NCBI GenBank assembly: GCA_050943735.1
Contig: JBMNPT010000005.1
Coordinates: 62,001-126,000, forward strand
Length of the DNA: 64,000 nt
Reading direction: 5' to 3'
Source of the DNA: JBMNPT01 sp050943735
GTDB lineage: Bacteria > Bacillota > Clostridia > Oscillospirales > RGIG577
Below the pieces are notes generated by a model. The model was not told where the DNA came from. It was given only the letters and a program-made list of their open reading frames with translations, and ran no database searches. The position numbers and the translations under genes are program-made. Shown one piece after another: positions 15,697-24,440 of the stretch (the first letter of the stretch is position 1; every line of letters begins with the position of its first letter).

Positions 15697-18600
15697 ATGA
15701 ACAAAAGCGCGATCCGACAATTTGCCATGGGGGTCCGGACCCTGTTGCTGGAAGAAATGGAGAAAAATGCCCGGTATTATCAGCAGATCTGGGAGAATTT
15801 CGGTCTGCCCAGTTTTGTCCCCGCCGACCAGGTGGAGCAGGTACGGGTGCTGCGGGCCGCTGTGGAAAAACAGGGCCTGCAACGGGTGGTGGAACAGGCG
15901 GCAGCGCTGTGGTTTGTGCGGCTGGTGGCCCTGCGGTATCTGGAAGTCAACGGATACAGCGCGCCCGAAGTCCTCTCCCGCCAGGGGGATTCCCCGGAGG
16001 AGTTTACCCATCTGGTGGTGGAGCGGTGCCGGGATTGGAAAGAACAATTCCCTCAGCTGTTTGGCGGAGAGGAGTATACCCGCCTGTTGCTGCGCTTGAC
16101 TCCCGGAGAGGGTGTGATGGCCGGTTTGGAGCAGCTGGACCGGGAGGAATTCCGTCAGGGAGCGGAAGTGGTGGGCTGGCTGTATCAGGCCTTCAACACC
16201 CAGGTGAAAGATCAGGCCTTTGCCCGGCTGCGGGGCCGGGGCCGAGTGAATCGGGAAGAACTGGTGGCAGTTACCCAGTTTTTTACTCCCCGGTGGCTGG
16301 CCTGTTATCTGGTGGAAAACAGTCTGGGACGAGTGCTGCTGCGCAGTTTCCCGGAGGCCATGGAGATGAAAGGCTCTTGGCGGTATTTTGTGGAGGATGA
16401 CCAGTTGTGCCAGTTTCGGCAGGACAGCTGTCGTCCGTTGGAGAGCTTGCGGGTGCTCGACCCCTGCATGGGGGGAGGACATCTGCTGGTCTGTGCCTTT
16501 GACATGCTGCTGGAGCTCTACCTGCGCCGGGGATATGAAAAAGGACAGGCCGCCCGGAGTATTGTGGAGAACAATTTATGGGGATTGGATGTGGACCCCA
16601 TGGCCTGCCGCCTGACCAGTTTTGTGCTGCTGGAGAAGGTGCTGGCCTGTGATCCCGGAGCGTTGGAAAAAGGGATTTCCCATCACCTTTGCACAGTGGA
16701 AGACGCGGGGGAGATCTGCCGGGAGCACATTCCGCTGCTGGGCGGACAGGTGGAAAACGAGATGGAGCGGGAAAAGCTGGAGGAGGACGCCCGCAGCCTG
16801 GAGGAGATGTTCCGGGGGGCTGGAGAGTATGGCTCGCTGCTGGAGCCGGACCGGGAGCTGGACGTGGAGCGGCTGGAGATGTTCCTGCGGGGTGAGCGGT
16901 GCGAGGCTCAGCTCACCTTTGACACAGCCGGGTATGACCGGACGCAAAATCGCCTGCTGGAACTGTTGGAAATGGTACAAATGCTCACCGGCACCTATGA
17001 TGTGGTGGTGACCAACCCACCCTATATGGGCAAACGTCATATGAGCCCTCAGTTGGACGGGTATTTGCGGCGGCACTACCCCGACAGCCGCAATGATCTG
17101 TTCGCCGCCTTCATTGAAAAGGGCTGCCGGCTCACCGCACCCGACGGCTACTGCGCCATGCTCACCCAGCACGCGTTTTTGTTTTTGTCAGGTTATGAAA
17201 CCCTGCGGGAAAAATTATTGGGCATGGATTGGGTGACATTGGTTCATCTGGGTACCAGAGCCTTTGAGGAAATTGACGGAGAGGTGGTACAGACCGCCGC
17301 CTTTGTCATGCACGCGGGCAATACACCGGGGCTGCGGGGACGGTACATCCGTCTGGTGGAGGAGCCTGGGCCCCGGGAAAAGGAGCAGGCGTTTCTGGCG
17401 GGCAAAAATCGTTTTCTGTGCCCCAGAGAGTCCTTCTGGAAGCTGCCGGGCAAGCCCTTTGCCTATTGGGTCAGCCCCGCAGTGATGCATCTCTTTGAAA
17501 CCAGTCCCACCATCGGACAGGTAGCTGATCCCCGGCAGGGAATGGCCACCACCGACACAGGCCGTTTCCTGCGGCTGTGGCATGAGATCCCTCCGGGACA
17601 GATCGCCTTTCACTGTCTGGACCGGGAACAGGCCATGGAGAGCGGCGCCCGATGGTTCCCCATCAACAAGGGAGGGGAGTTCCGCAAGTGGTACGGCAAC
17701 AACCGGACGGTGGTCAATTATCAGCAGGATGGGCGTGAGATCAAGGAAGAGGTGCTGCGCCGGTATCCCTATCTGAAAAACCCCGGGTTTGTGGTGAAAA
17801 ATCAGGAGTACTATTTTCAGGGCGGCATTACCTGGACACTGATTTGCACCAGTCATTTCGGCGTGCGGTGTTTCCCAGCGGGGATGCTGTTTGACGTATC
17901 CGCTCATTGTGTGTTCTGCGAACCTGAGCTGGAGGCCTATTTGGCGGCGTATCTCAACAGTCCCATCGCGGCCTATCTGCTGGAAATGCTGAATCCCACC
18001 CTGAATTTCCCCTCCGGTGTGGTGGCTCGTCTGCCCATTCGGGTGGACCGTCAGGCCCTGCCCAGAGTGCGGGAGCTGGTGGAGGACAACATCCGTATGG
18101 CCCGGGAGGACTGGGACAGCTTTGAAGCCAGCTGGGATTTCCGGGTGCATCCACTGTTGCGGCTCGGGCTTACATTGGAAGAAGCCTTTGGGCTGTGGCA
18201 GGAAGAAACCCGGCAGCGGCGGGAGAGAACCAGGCGCAACGAAGAGGAACTGGCCCAGATACTGCTGCGAATCCATGGCCTGGAGCAGGAGCTTTCGGCC
18301 CAGGTGGGCGAAGAGCTCATTACACTGGCCCGGGCGGACAAAGGCCGGGAGGTGCGAAGCCTGCTCTCCTGGGCAGTGGGGTGGTATTTCGGCCGGTTTA
18401 CCTGGCAGGATCAGGGACAGGAAGCATGGCTGCTTCCCTTGGGGCAGGGGTACAATGTGGTGCGTACCTGTTTGGAGCAGGTGCTGGGACCGGAAAAGCT
18501 GGAGGAAAATCTGTCCTTTGTGGCGGATGCACTGGGCGGAAAGGGATCGTCTCAGGAGAGGATAGAGGCCTATTTTCGCCGGGATTTTTACCGGGAACAC

Positions 18601-18855
18601 CTGCGGACCTACGCCAAACGTCCCATCTATTGGCTGTTTGACAATGGAGAAAAACGGGCGCTGGTGTATTGCCATCATGACTGGTTAGGAAACATGGAGG
18701 CGCTGCGGGAATATTATCAGGAAGACCCTGTATATTGCGCCCGGCTGCGGGAGGCGCAGCGGGTGCCACTTGACCCAAACGACGGAATCGTGGTAAACTA
18801 TGGAAAACTACAGAATTCGCCACCGGGGCAAAAGCCGTTGGTGGTTCCTGTCTGA
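15697..18855 (+). CDS. pglX: BREX-type adenine-specific DNA methyltransferase PglX
   Basis: A 1052-residue protein with the PglX layout: helical N-terminus, SAM motif I LDPCMGGGHLLVCAFD (Asp255), an insert of acidic helices, and the catalytic motif VTNPPYMGKRH (Asn440-Tyr443), followed by a long target-recognition region and a helical C-terminus. PglX methylates adenine in BREX phage defence, where it normally accompanies brxA, brxB, brxC, pglZ and brxL. None of these is seen on either side, so this is an orphan copy. It is somewhat shorter than typical PglX (about 1200). Codon use looks like its housekeeping neighbours, and its own promoter precedes it. The motif residues are intact, so methylation activity is plausible. 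Confidence 0.9.
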   Translation: MNKSAIRQFAMGVRTLLLEEMEKNARYYQQIWENFGLPSFVPADQVEQVRVLRAAVEKQGLQRVVEQAAALWFVRLVALRYLEVNGYSAPEVLSRQGDSPEEFTHLVVERCRDWKEQFPQLFGGEEYTRLLLRLTPGEGVMAGLEQLDREEFRQGAEVVGWLYQAFNTQVKDQAFARLRGRGRVNREELVAVTQFFTPRWLACYLVENSLGRVLLRSFPEAMEMKGSWRYFVEDDQLCQFRQDSCRPLESLRVLDPCMGGGHLLVCAFDMLLELYLRRGYEKGQAARSIVENNLWGLDVDPMACRLTSFVLLEKVLACDPGALEKGISHHLCTVEDAGEICREHIPLLGGQVENEMEREKLEEDARSLEEMFRGAGEYGSLLEPDRELDVERLEMFLRGERCEAQLTFDTAGYDRTQNRLLELLEMVQMLTGTYDVVVTNPPYMGKRHMSPQLDGYLRRHYPDSRNDLFAAFIEKGCRLTAPDGYCAMLTQHAFLFLSGYETLREKLLGMDWVTLVHLGTRAFEEIDGEVVQTAAFVMHAGNTPGLRGRYIRLVEEPGPREKEQAFLAGKNRFLCPRESFWKLPGKPFAYWVSPAVMHLFETSPTIGQVADPRQGMATTDTGRFLRLWHEIPPGQIAFHCLDREQAMESGARWFPINKGGEFRKWYGNNRTVVNYQQDGREIKEEVLRRYPYLKNPGFVVKNQEYYFQGGITWTLICTSHFGVRCFPAGMLFDVSAHCVFCEPELEAYLAAYLNSPIAAYLLEMLNPTLNFPSGVVARLPIRVDRQALPRVRELVEDNIRMAREDWDSFEASWDFRVHPLLRLGLTLEEAFGLWQEETRQRRERTRRNEEELAQILLRIHGLEQELSAQVGEELITLARADKGREVRSLLSWAVGWYFGRFTWQDQGQEAWLLPLGQGYNVVRTCLEQVLGPEKLEENLSFVADALGGKGSSQERIEAYFRRDFYREHLRTYAKRPIYWLFDNGEKRALVYCHHDWLGNMEALREYYQEDPVYCARLREAQRVPLDPNDGIVVNYGKLQNSPPGQKPLVVPV

Positions 18856-18872
18856 AGGAGAGGACGTGACCT

Positions 18873-20252
18873 ATGTCCAGAAGAAGAGTACGGGCCAAAA
18901 GCCACAGCGAAGCTCCCACCCAACGGGAACGGGACGAAATCCGCTCTACCCGCCGTAAACTAATTTGGTTTGCGGTGGCAGGAGTATGCGTGTTGGGAGC
19001 AGCGGCCTATTATTTTTCCACCCATACGGACCCGTCGGTGGAATGGGCACGGGAACTTACACCAGAAACGGTGGAGAGTGTGTCGGTGCTATACCCCAAT
19101 CGGGAGAGTAAAAACCAGTATCACCTGGCCGAAGAGGGAGAGACCCAGGAGCTGATCACATGGCTGCAAAATGCACAGCTCAAGCGGGTGGAACAGCGAG
19201 AGGCGGATGAAAAGGCAGAGGACTATTGCCAGATTACGCTGCTGGATGACTCCGGTACCGCCCATCATCTCACCGATGTGAGCCAGGATGATCTATTGGT
19301 GGAAGGAAGCCGCTATACCGTTCAGGAAGGGTATATGGAGGAGCTGATCCGGTGGCTGGAAAATCTGAGCTATGAGTATTCTCCTGATTTTCAGCGGGAA
19401 TATGAGGCATTTGTCGCAGAGAAGGGCTTCACCCAGGAAGAACTGGAGCATCTGACGGAGCTGGAATATGAGCCTCAGGAGATCATTCAGCTGTCCGAAG
19501 AGGAATATTTCCGGATTTTTCCTCCTGGCAACCATTACACTGGCGGCATTGGATATGAGCCCAACGCGGATCAGGACACCGCTCTGTATGAGCTGGGAAT
19601 CGATGATGAAAAGCATACCATTCTGGCCAATCTGGGCTATTCCTATACCGAGATGATCACCATGACTCAACGGGAGAGAGATTTTATTTTCCCCAATGAT
19701 GAACTGGTGGAGAAGCTGGCCAGCTATGGCATCAAGACCCAGGAGGCCAAGGCTTTTGGGCGTACCAGCGGTAAGAGCTTCAAGGAGCTCATACGCGCGG
19801 CCCTGGAACAGGACCAGTATAGCCAGGAAGCAGTGGATAAAATGAAAGCAGCGGGATTGGATGACATTGATCTGGCCATCCTGTTCAATAAGGGATACAG
19901 TGAAAATGAGCTGATGATTCTGTTGGCGCGGGACCCCAAGCTAGTGGTGCAGGCAGCGCTGCCGGGCAGCGAAGCTCCCGGTGAGCAGCTGACGGTGAGT
20001 GATGACGCCTACTATCAGGAAAAGCTCAAGGAAAAGGGATTGGATACAGAAGGCGCCAAGGCATTGATGCGGCTGGGGTACAGCGAAACGGACATCATGA
20101 ACATCAGTCAGGAAGAACTGGATATGGCTTTGCCTACCAGTGAGCTGGTGGATAAGCTGGCGGCAAAGGGAGTGCCGGCTGAAACAGTACTGCAGATGCT
20201 GGAACGGGGCAGTTCTTTTAAGACCATGATTGATCGGGCGTTGGGTAAATGA
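18873..20252 (+). CDS. Membrane-anchored protein with repeated LGYS-type helical units
   Basis: A 459-residue protein of no recognised family. A basic N-terminus (1-28) leads to one transmembrane helix (about 29-47); the rest, acidic, should lie outside. Residues 60-165 form a mixed alpha/beta domain. From about 175 to the end a loose unit recurs: a hydrophobic residue pair, LGYS or similar, three residues, I/M, then a T/S-x-E-E-L-D cap and a P-x-x-E-L-V-x-K-L-A segment, as in LANLGYSYTEMITMTQRERD, NKGYSENELMILLARD and LMRLGYSETDIMNISQEELD. It begins 17 bases after pglX with AAGGAG, so they are probably co-transcribed. Confidence 0.7.
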   Translation: MSRRRVRAKSHSEAPTQRERDEIRSTRRKLIWFAVAGVCVLGAAAYYFSTHTDPSVEWARELTPETVESVSVLYPNRESKNQYHLAEEGETQELITWLQNAQLKRVEQREADEKAEDYCQITLLDDSGTAHHLTDVSQDDLLVEGSRYTVQEGYMEELIRWLENLSYEYSPDFQREYEAFVAEKGFTQEELEHLTELEYEPQEIIQLSEEEYFRIFPPGNHYTGGIGYEPNADQDTALYELGIDDEKHTILANLGYSYTEMITMTQRERDFIFPNDELVEKLASYGIKTQEAKAFGRTSGKSFKELIRAALEQDQYSQEAVDKMKAAGLDDIDLAILFNKGYSENELMILLARDPKLVVQAALPGSEAPGEQLTVSDDAYYQEKLKEKGLDTEGAKALMRLGYSETDIMNISQEELDMALPTSELVDKLAAKGVPAETVLQMLERGSSFKTMIDRALGK

Positions 20253-20269
20253 GAAAGAAGGTATGAGGT

Positions 20270-20890
20270 ATGAGTAAAGATATCATTGTAACCGTTGGCA
20301 GACAATATGGCAGCGGCGGCCGGCGGATTGGCCGCCGGGTGGCCGATAAGCTGGGAATTCCCTTTTATGATCGGGAACTCATTGCCATGGCGGCCAAAGA
20401 GAGCGGCCTGCGGGAGGAATTGCTGGCTTCTTTTGATGAAAAGGCGGCCAACAGCTTTCTCTATTCGGTGGTCATGGGGATGGGAGCGGCCAGCCGGGCC
20501 GGCGTGATGGGAGAGATGCCTCTCAATGACCGGTTGTTCCTCATTCAGTCAGATGTAATTCGAGAGATTGCATCTCGGGGACCCTGTGTACTGGTGGGCA
20601 GATGTTCTGATTATGTGCTCAAAGACTGCGCCGATACGGTGGATGTGTTTGTGCATGCGGACCTGGGCCAGCGGATGGAGTTTGTGGTGCGGGAATATGG
20701 TGTGGAAGCTGGTCAGGCAGAATCCATCATCAATAAGACGGATAAAAAGCGGTCCAGTTATTACAACTATTATACCGGTTCCAAGTGGGGCATGGCAGAA
20801 AACTATGACCTGTGCATTGACAGTGGAATCGGACTGGAAAACTGTGCGGAGATCATTGCCACACTGGCGCGTCTGCGCAGCGAGGAATAA
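20270..20890 (+). CDS. Cytidylate-kinase-like protein
   Basis: A 206-residue P-loop protein. It begins DIIVTVGRQYGSGGRRIGRRVA (read in two parts; Walker A is GRQYGSGG), has PFYDRELI, GPCVLVGRCSDYVL, and the lid-like NKTDKKRSSYYNYYTGSKWG followed by YDLCIDSG. These match the cytidylate kinase-like family common in Clostridia rather than Cmk proper, which lacks the SYYNYYTG motif. Its substrate is not established. The start lies 17 bases after the repeat protein, and a bidirectional terminator follows, closing the pglX unit. Confidence 0.85.
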   Translation: MSKDIIVTVGRQYGSGGRRIGRRVADKLGIPFYDRELIAMAAKESGLREELLASFDEKAANSFLYSVVMGMGAASRAGVMGEMPLNDRLFLIQSDVIREIASRGPCVLVGRCSDYVLKDCADTVDVFVHADLGQRMEFVVREYGVEAGQAESIINKTDKKRSSYYNYYTGSKWGMAENYDLCIDSGIGLENCAEIIATLARLRSEE

Positions 20891-20895
20891 AAAAG

Positions 20896-20921
20896 AAAAG
20901 CTGGCCTGTGGGCCAGCTTTT
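20896..20921. terminator. Bidirectional terminator
   Basis: AAAAGCTGGCC and GGCCAGCTTTT form a perfect stem around a four-base loop, ending two convergent genes. Confidence 0.9.
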
Positions 20922-20941
20922 GATTTATTATGTTCTAAAAC

Positions 20942-21472
20942 TCAGCAGCGTTTGACGACCTGTTTGGCTCCCATTTTTTCCACTGCCAACTGATACAGTT
21001 CCTCTCGGGTGCCTTCTTTCAGAGTATCGTCGGGGAGCAGAATGACCGAACGGGAATTGAGGTAGAAAAAGACTGAATCACGCAGAAAATAGGCCTGCTG
21101 CAACTCGTCCCATTTGTGATGTCCTTTGGAAAACTGCTCCGGACAGGAAAAATCCAAACCTTTGGGACTAAAGGTGTATACATAGGTGTACCGTCCCATA
21201 GTGGGGTCTTCCCGGATGACTTTTTCCACCTGCCAGTGGGCAAAGCCCATCACCAGCAGCATAAAGGCGATGGCCAGCAAAAAGGGCAGATGGGACAGAT
21301 GCCACAGAGAGCCGGTGAGATAAATGCTGCGGGCCAGTCCCAGCAGGGAAGCCAGCAGAATCAGAGCCAGCATGGGAATGGTCCAGCGGCTCTTGTGATA
21401 GACGTTGAAATTGCACAGCCGTCGATATAACTGAGGGGTCATAGCGGTTTCGTATACGATTTTTTCATTCAT
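20942..21472 (-). CDS. YcxB-like membrane protein
   Basis: A 176-residue protein with two adjacent transmembrane helices (about 32-50 and 60-80) and a C-terminal cytoplasmic domain. The domain (SKGHHKWDELQQAYFLRDSV, FYLNSRSVILLPDD, then EELYQLAVEKMG) fits the YcxB-like fold, a PH-like small domain. Start ATG 21472 follows AGGAGG. The function of this family is unknown. It has its own promoter and is convergent with the cytidylate-kinase-like gene. Confidence 0.75.
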   Translation of the reverse strand: MNEKIVYETAMTPQLYRRLCNFNVYHKSRWTIPMLALILLASLLGLARSIYLTGSLWHLSHLPFLLAIAFMLLVMGFAHWQVEKVIREDPTMGRYTYVYTFSPKGLDFSCPEQFSKGHHKWDELQQAYFLRDSVFFYLNSRSVILLPDDTLKEGTREELYQLAVEKMGAKQVVKRC

Positions 21473-21505
21473 GAAAAGTTCCTCCTTAGGCAGCTCAATA
21501 GTACT

Positions 21506-21534
21506 AGTGTACAGGATTTGCAGCGGCTTTGCAA
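21506..21534 (-). promoter_or_regulatory. Promoter of the YcxB-like gene
   Basis: On the minus strand: TTGCAA (21534-21529), 17-base spacer, TACACT (21511-21506), about 35 bases before the start codon. Confidence 0.6.
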
Positions 21535-21567
21535 CCATTTTTCGCAGGTGGGAGAAATGGGGTGCGG

Positions 21568-21596
21568 TTGATTTCTGGCTGCGGGTATGGTAGTAT
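21568..21596 (+). promoter_or_regulatory. Promoter of the first GT2 module
   Basis: TTGATT (21568-21573), 17-base spacer, TAGTAT (21591-21596), 31 bases ahead of the glycosyltransferase start. Confidence 0.5.
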
Positions 21597-21627
21597 AAAA
21601 ATAATTGTGATGGAAGGAGGAAAAAAG

Positions 21628-22335
21628 ATGGTATCGCTTATCATACCACTGTACAACGAACAGGATACCATTGCGCTGCTGCAGGCTAGACTCAGTGCTT
21701 TTTTGATGGAATTTCGCCATCCTATAGAAGTGATTTTTGTAGATGACGGCAGTACCGACCACACATTGGAACGGCTCAATGAAATTTGTGAAGAGGGATA
21801 TAAAATCATCAGTTATCCCCATAACCGGGGCAAAGGCCACGCTTTGAAGCGAGGAGTGGAACAGGCCCGGGGAGAATATATTTTTTACACAGATGCAGAC
21901 CTCACCTATGGCTTGCAGGTCATCAATAAAGCCATGCAAGTATTTCGTACCTATCATTGTGATATTGTGGTGGGTTCCAGACATTTGGCGAATTTTGGCT
22001 ATGAGGATCGGTCCTGGGTGCACAAGCTGGCCTCCTTTACCTTTGCTCATGCCTTTGCCATTTTGATTCGTAGTTATCTGCACATTGGGCAGAGTGATTC
22101 TCAGTGCGGATTCAAGGGATTTCGGGCAGAGGTAGCCCGTCATCTGTTTGCGCAATGCCAGGTGGAAGGCTTTGGAATTGATTTTGAAGTGTTGTATCTG
22201 GCGGCCAGGGAAAAGCTGGATGTCCGGGAAATGGCGGCTCAAACCATTCATGTGGGACAGCCCAGTTCCAGTCCGGTGCGGGATACTCTGCACATCATGG
22301 GAGAAATGAAAAATGTGAAGCGACTGCACAAATAA
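21628..22335 (+). CDS. GT2 polyprenyl-phosphate glycosyltransferase (module 1)
   Basis: A 235-residue soluble GT-A enzyme. It has SLIIPLYNEQDTI, the EVIFVDDGSTD nucleotide-binding strand, PHNRGKGHALKRG, and FYTDADLTYG with the DxD-like metal site, then SQCGFKGFRAE and GFGIDFEVLYLA. This pattern is that of dolichol/undecaprenyl-phosphate mannose or glucose synthases (DPM1/ALG5/GtrB-like). The C-terminal membrane helices of GtrB are missing. ATG 21628 follows GGAGGAAAA. A large membrane protein and a small one follow, forming a three-gene module like that at 45.8-48.6 kb. Confidence 0.88.
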   Translation: MVSLIIPLYNEQDTIALLQARLSAFLMEFRHPIEVIFVDDGSTDHTLERLNEICEEGYKIISYPHNRGKGHALKRGVEQARGEYIFYTDADLTYGLQVINKAMQVFRTYHCDIVVGSRHLANFGYEDRSWVHKLASFTFAHAFAILIRSYLHIGQSDSQCGFKGFRAEVARHLFAQCQVEGFGIDFEVLYLAAREKLDVREMAAQTIHVGQPSSSPVRDTLHIMGEMKNVKRLHK

Positions 22336-22351
22336 AGAGGGGAAACGGGAA

Positions 22352-24013
22352 ATGGAATTCAACGAGAGGGAATTGGCGCGGCAGGAAGAGGCCATTGCGC
22401 TGGTGAATGACAAACGGCCTCCGGCGCGTTCAGCAGCTCGCGCCAGCAAACAGGCGCAGCAACAACAGGCCATTCGTAAAAAACGGACGGTGGCCATTGG
22501 GATGGGTGTATTTCTTATTTTATATGTGGCCAAGCTGTTTTTTGAAGGTCTGGCCTATCAGCCGGTGTATCAGGATTTTGCCCGCTTCAATGTAGGGGTG
22601 TACCAGCAGGAAGTCCTCAATACGGGGCTGTTGTCCGGGATTTGCAATTCAGTGCTGTGGACCAGTCTGTGGGACAAGCTGCACATAGCTTCCTTTGCAC
22701 TGTCGGCCATGTATTTTGTGGCCATTGCGTTGCTGTATCAGGTTTTTTCCCGCCATTTCAAAGTGACTTTTGTATTTTTGGCGGTTGCCATGCTGTCTCC
22801 TCTCATGATTCCGGGTGTTTACTATATGAGTGCGGCAGTGTCCATTGTGCCGCCTCTGTTCTTCATGGCTTTGTCCGTCTGGTGTCTGCAGCGCGTGGCG
22901 GATACCAAAAGCCTGTTGTGTATGGCCCTGTTTTTTATTTTTCAGGTGTTGTCCTTCTGTTTCTGCAAACAGGTGGCCTGTCTGTCTGCAGTGTTGGCGC
23001 TGATGGTCACTTGGTACAACAGCCGTGAAATCAATTGGGGCAGTGTATTGGTGACGATACTGGATGGCGCGCTGGTGGCGGCTGTCTATTATCTCATTGC
23101 CCGGTTTGATGGGGTCCAAATGTTGGACATAGGCCGTTTTACCGGCAGCTTTGGGGATATTGTGAAAGAGATCTGGCAAGTGCTTTTCCATGTGGGCAAT
23201 GGGTTGATCTGGCAGGATATTGGCAGTGGATTTTCCATGCTGGCAAAGGAGAGCATCGCCTATTTGCCTTTGCTGATGATTTTAGCGGGTGGCGCCGCAG
23301 CCTTGGCATTTTTGATGCAGGATGGAGTCAGCCATGCCCCTGTGCTCAAAAAGGTAGAGGAGGGCATTTGGTGTGTGCTGGTGACCATCGCTCCGCTGGT
23401 TCCCATGTTTTTTCTGGCTGGTGCGCGGTTTTCGCTGGCATCGGCGGCTACCTGTACAGTGGGAGCGGCATTGCTGATCAATTTGGTATATCGGGAGATC
23501 TTTGGATTTTCCGCCGTGACCCGATTGGTGGGAAGCGGTGTGTGCGGCGTACTCATTTTTCTACTGTCGGTGGGCAGCATTTATGAAATTGGACTGTACA
23601 ATGAAGCAGGCGCTCTGGATGACCAGCTGGTGGAAGAAGTGTATCAGGAGGTGCGTCAGACCGACGGCTCTCAGCAGATTCTGTTGTTCAATACCCAGTC
23701 CTATCTGGGGGAAGGCTATCAATGGCAGGAACATATTTTGCGGGTGAGCTGCGACGAGCAAACCATGCAGGACGCTTTGGTGGCTCGCAACGGCAGTACC
23801 AATGTGGGCAAACTGACCCTGGTGTCTGAAGAAGAGATTCAGAGCGGACGGGCTTTTGCCGCCGAAGAATTCCGTCGGTATGACATACTGTTGGGGCTGG
23901 TGGATGGCCATGTAGTCCGGCTGCAGCTGCAGGAGAGCGAAACTGGGTACAATCTGCTGGACGAGAGCGGTAAGGTAATGTGGAGCGGGGAACCCCAGGC
24001 GGTGCAGACATGA
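22352..24013 (+). CDS. Large multi-pass membrane protein, GT-C-like (module 1)
   Basis: A 553-residue protein. The first 45 residues are charged and glutamine-rich (RASKQAQQQQAIRKKR) and cytoplasmic; about ten hydrophobic helices follow to residue 405, then a 145-residue extracytoplasmic domain with strand-like segments (ILLFNTQSYLGEG, YDILLGLVDGHVVRLQL). The topology and the motif PGVYYMSAAVSIVPPLFF parallel the protein at 46556-48196 (MEGTYWMSASTRVVCSLFF). With the GT2 gene 16 bases upstream it resembles the strain-specific Gtr transferase of three-gene Gtr systems. That role is inferred; no family is certain. Confidence 0.7.
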   Translation: MEFNERELARQEEAIALVNDKRPPARSAARASKQAQQQQAIRKKRTVAIGMGVFLILYVAKLFFEGLAYQPVYQDFARFNVGVYQQEVLNTGLLSGICNSVLWTSLWDKLHIASFALSAMYFVAIALLYQVFSRHFKVTFVFLAVAMLSPLMIPGVYYMSAAVSIVPPLFFMALSVWCLQRVADTKSLLCMALFFIFQVLSFCFCKQVACLSAVLALMVTWYNSREINWGSVLVTILDGALVAAVYYLIARFDGVQMLDIGRFTGSFGDIVKEIWQVLFHVGNGLIWQDIGSGFSMLAKESIAYLPLLMILAGGAAALAFLMQDGVSHAPVLKKVEEGIWCVLVTIAPLVPMFFLAGARFSLASAATCTVGAALLINLVYREIFGFSAVTRLVGSGVCGVLIFLLSVGSIYEIGLYNEAGALDDQLVEEVYQEVRQTDGSQQILLFNTQSYLGEGYQWQEHILRVSCDEQTMQDALVARNGSTNVGKLTLVSEEEIQSGRAFAAEEFRRYDILLGLVDGHVVRLQLQESETGYNLLDESGKVMWSGEPQAVQT

Positions 24014-24405
24014 GCCGGGGCAGACAAATCGCATGGCTGTCCGCGGTGATTGTTTTCGCTGGGGTGGATTATCTCCTATATTGGCAGCTGGGGCTGGCAT
24101 GGGGATTGAATTTGTATCTGGCACAGGGGATTTCTTATCTGATTCCTGCGGTGCTGCGATTGGCGGTGTGCAACTGGCTGCAGCACACTGCAGAAGAGCC
24201 GGAAACCATTGAGATACAGGGAGAGAGTCCGGCGATGGAACAGGTTTATGTGGTACTGGCTTCCTTGGCGGTGGGATTGCTGACCCTGTATGTATTTCAG
24301 GGATGTATGCAGATGCAGCCGTTGCTGAGCAAACTGCTGGTACTGTGCGGCACATTGTTTGTGGACCTGTTTGGGTATAATATCTGGAATGACAAAAGCC
24401 AATAA
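24010..24405 (+). CDS. Small four-helix membrane protein, divergent GtrA-like
   Basis: A 131-residue protein with four hydrophobic segments in a 2+2 arrangement split by a charged loop (LQHTAEEPETIEIQGESP). The first pair (GVDYLLYWQLGLAWGLN, YLAQGISYLIPAVLRLAV) lines up with the first pair of the clear GtrA protein at 48206, and the last helix ends FVDLFGYNIWN like FNYLMAKFWVF there. GtrA is thought to flip polyprenyl-phosphate sugars. The start overlaps the previous stop in ATGA. The assignment is from topology and position and is tentative. Confidence 0.6.
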   Translation: MSRGRQIAWLSAVIVFAGVDYLLYWQLGLAWGLNLYLAQGISYLIPAVLRLAVCNWLQHTAEEPETIEIQGESPAMEQVYVVLASLAVGLLTLYVFQGCMQMQPLLSKLLVLCGTLFVDLFGYNIWNDKSQ

Positions 24406-24438
24406 AAAAACTGCGGAGAAATTTCTCCGCAGTTTTTT
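24404..24438. terminator. Bidirectional terminator
   Basis: Perfect inverted repeat AAACTGCGGAGAAA / TTTCTCCGCAGTTT with A- and T-runs on either side, between module 1 and prfC. Confidence 0.92.
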
Positions 24439-24440
24439 GT

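Noticed and set aside
15000..21000. A complete BREX or other multi-gene defence island around PglX
   Set aside because: All flanking genes are housekeeping or unrelated; no PglZ, BrxC or BrxL motifs were found on either strand.
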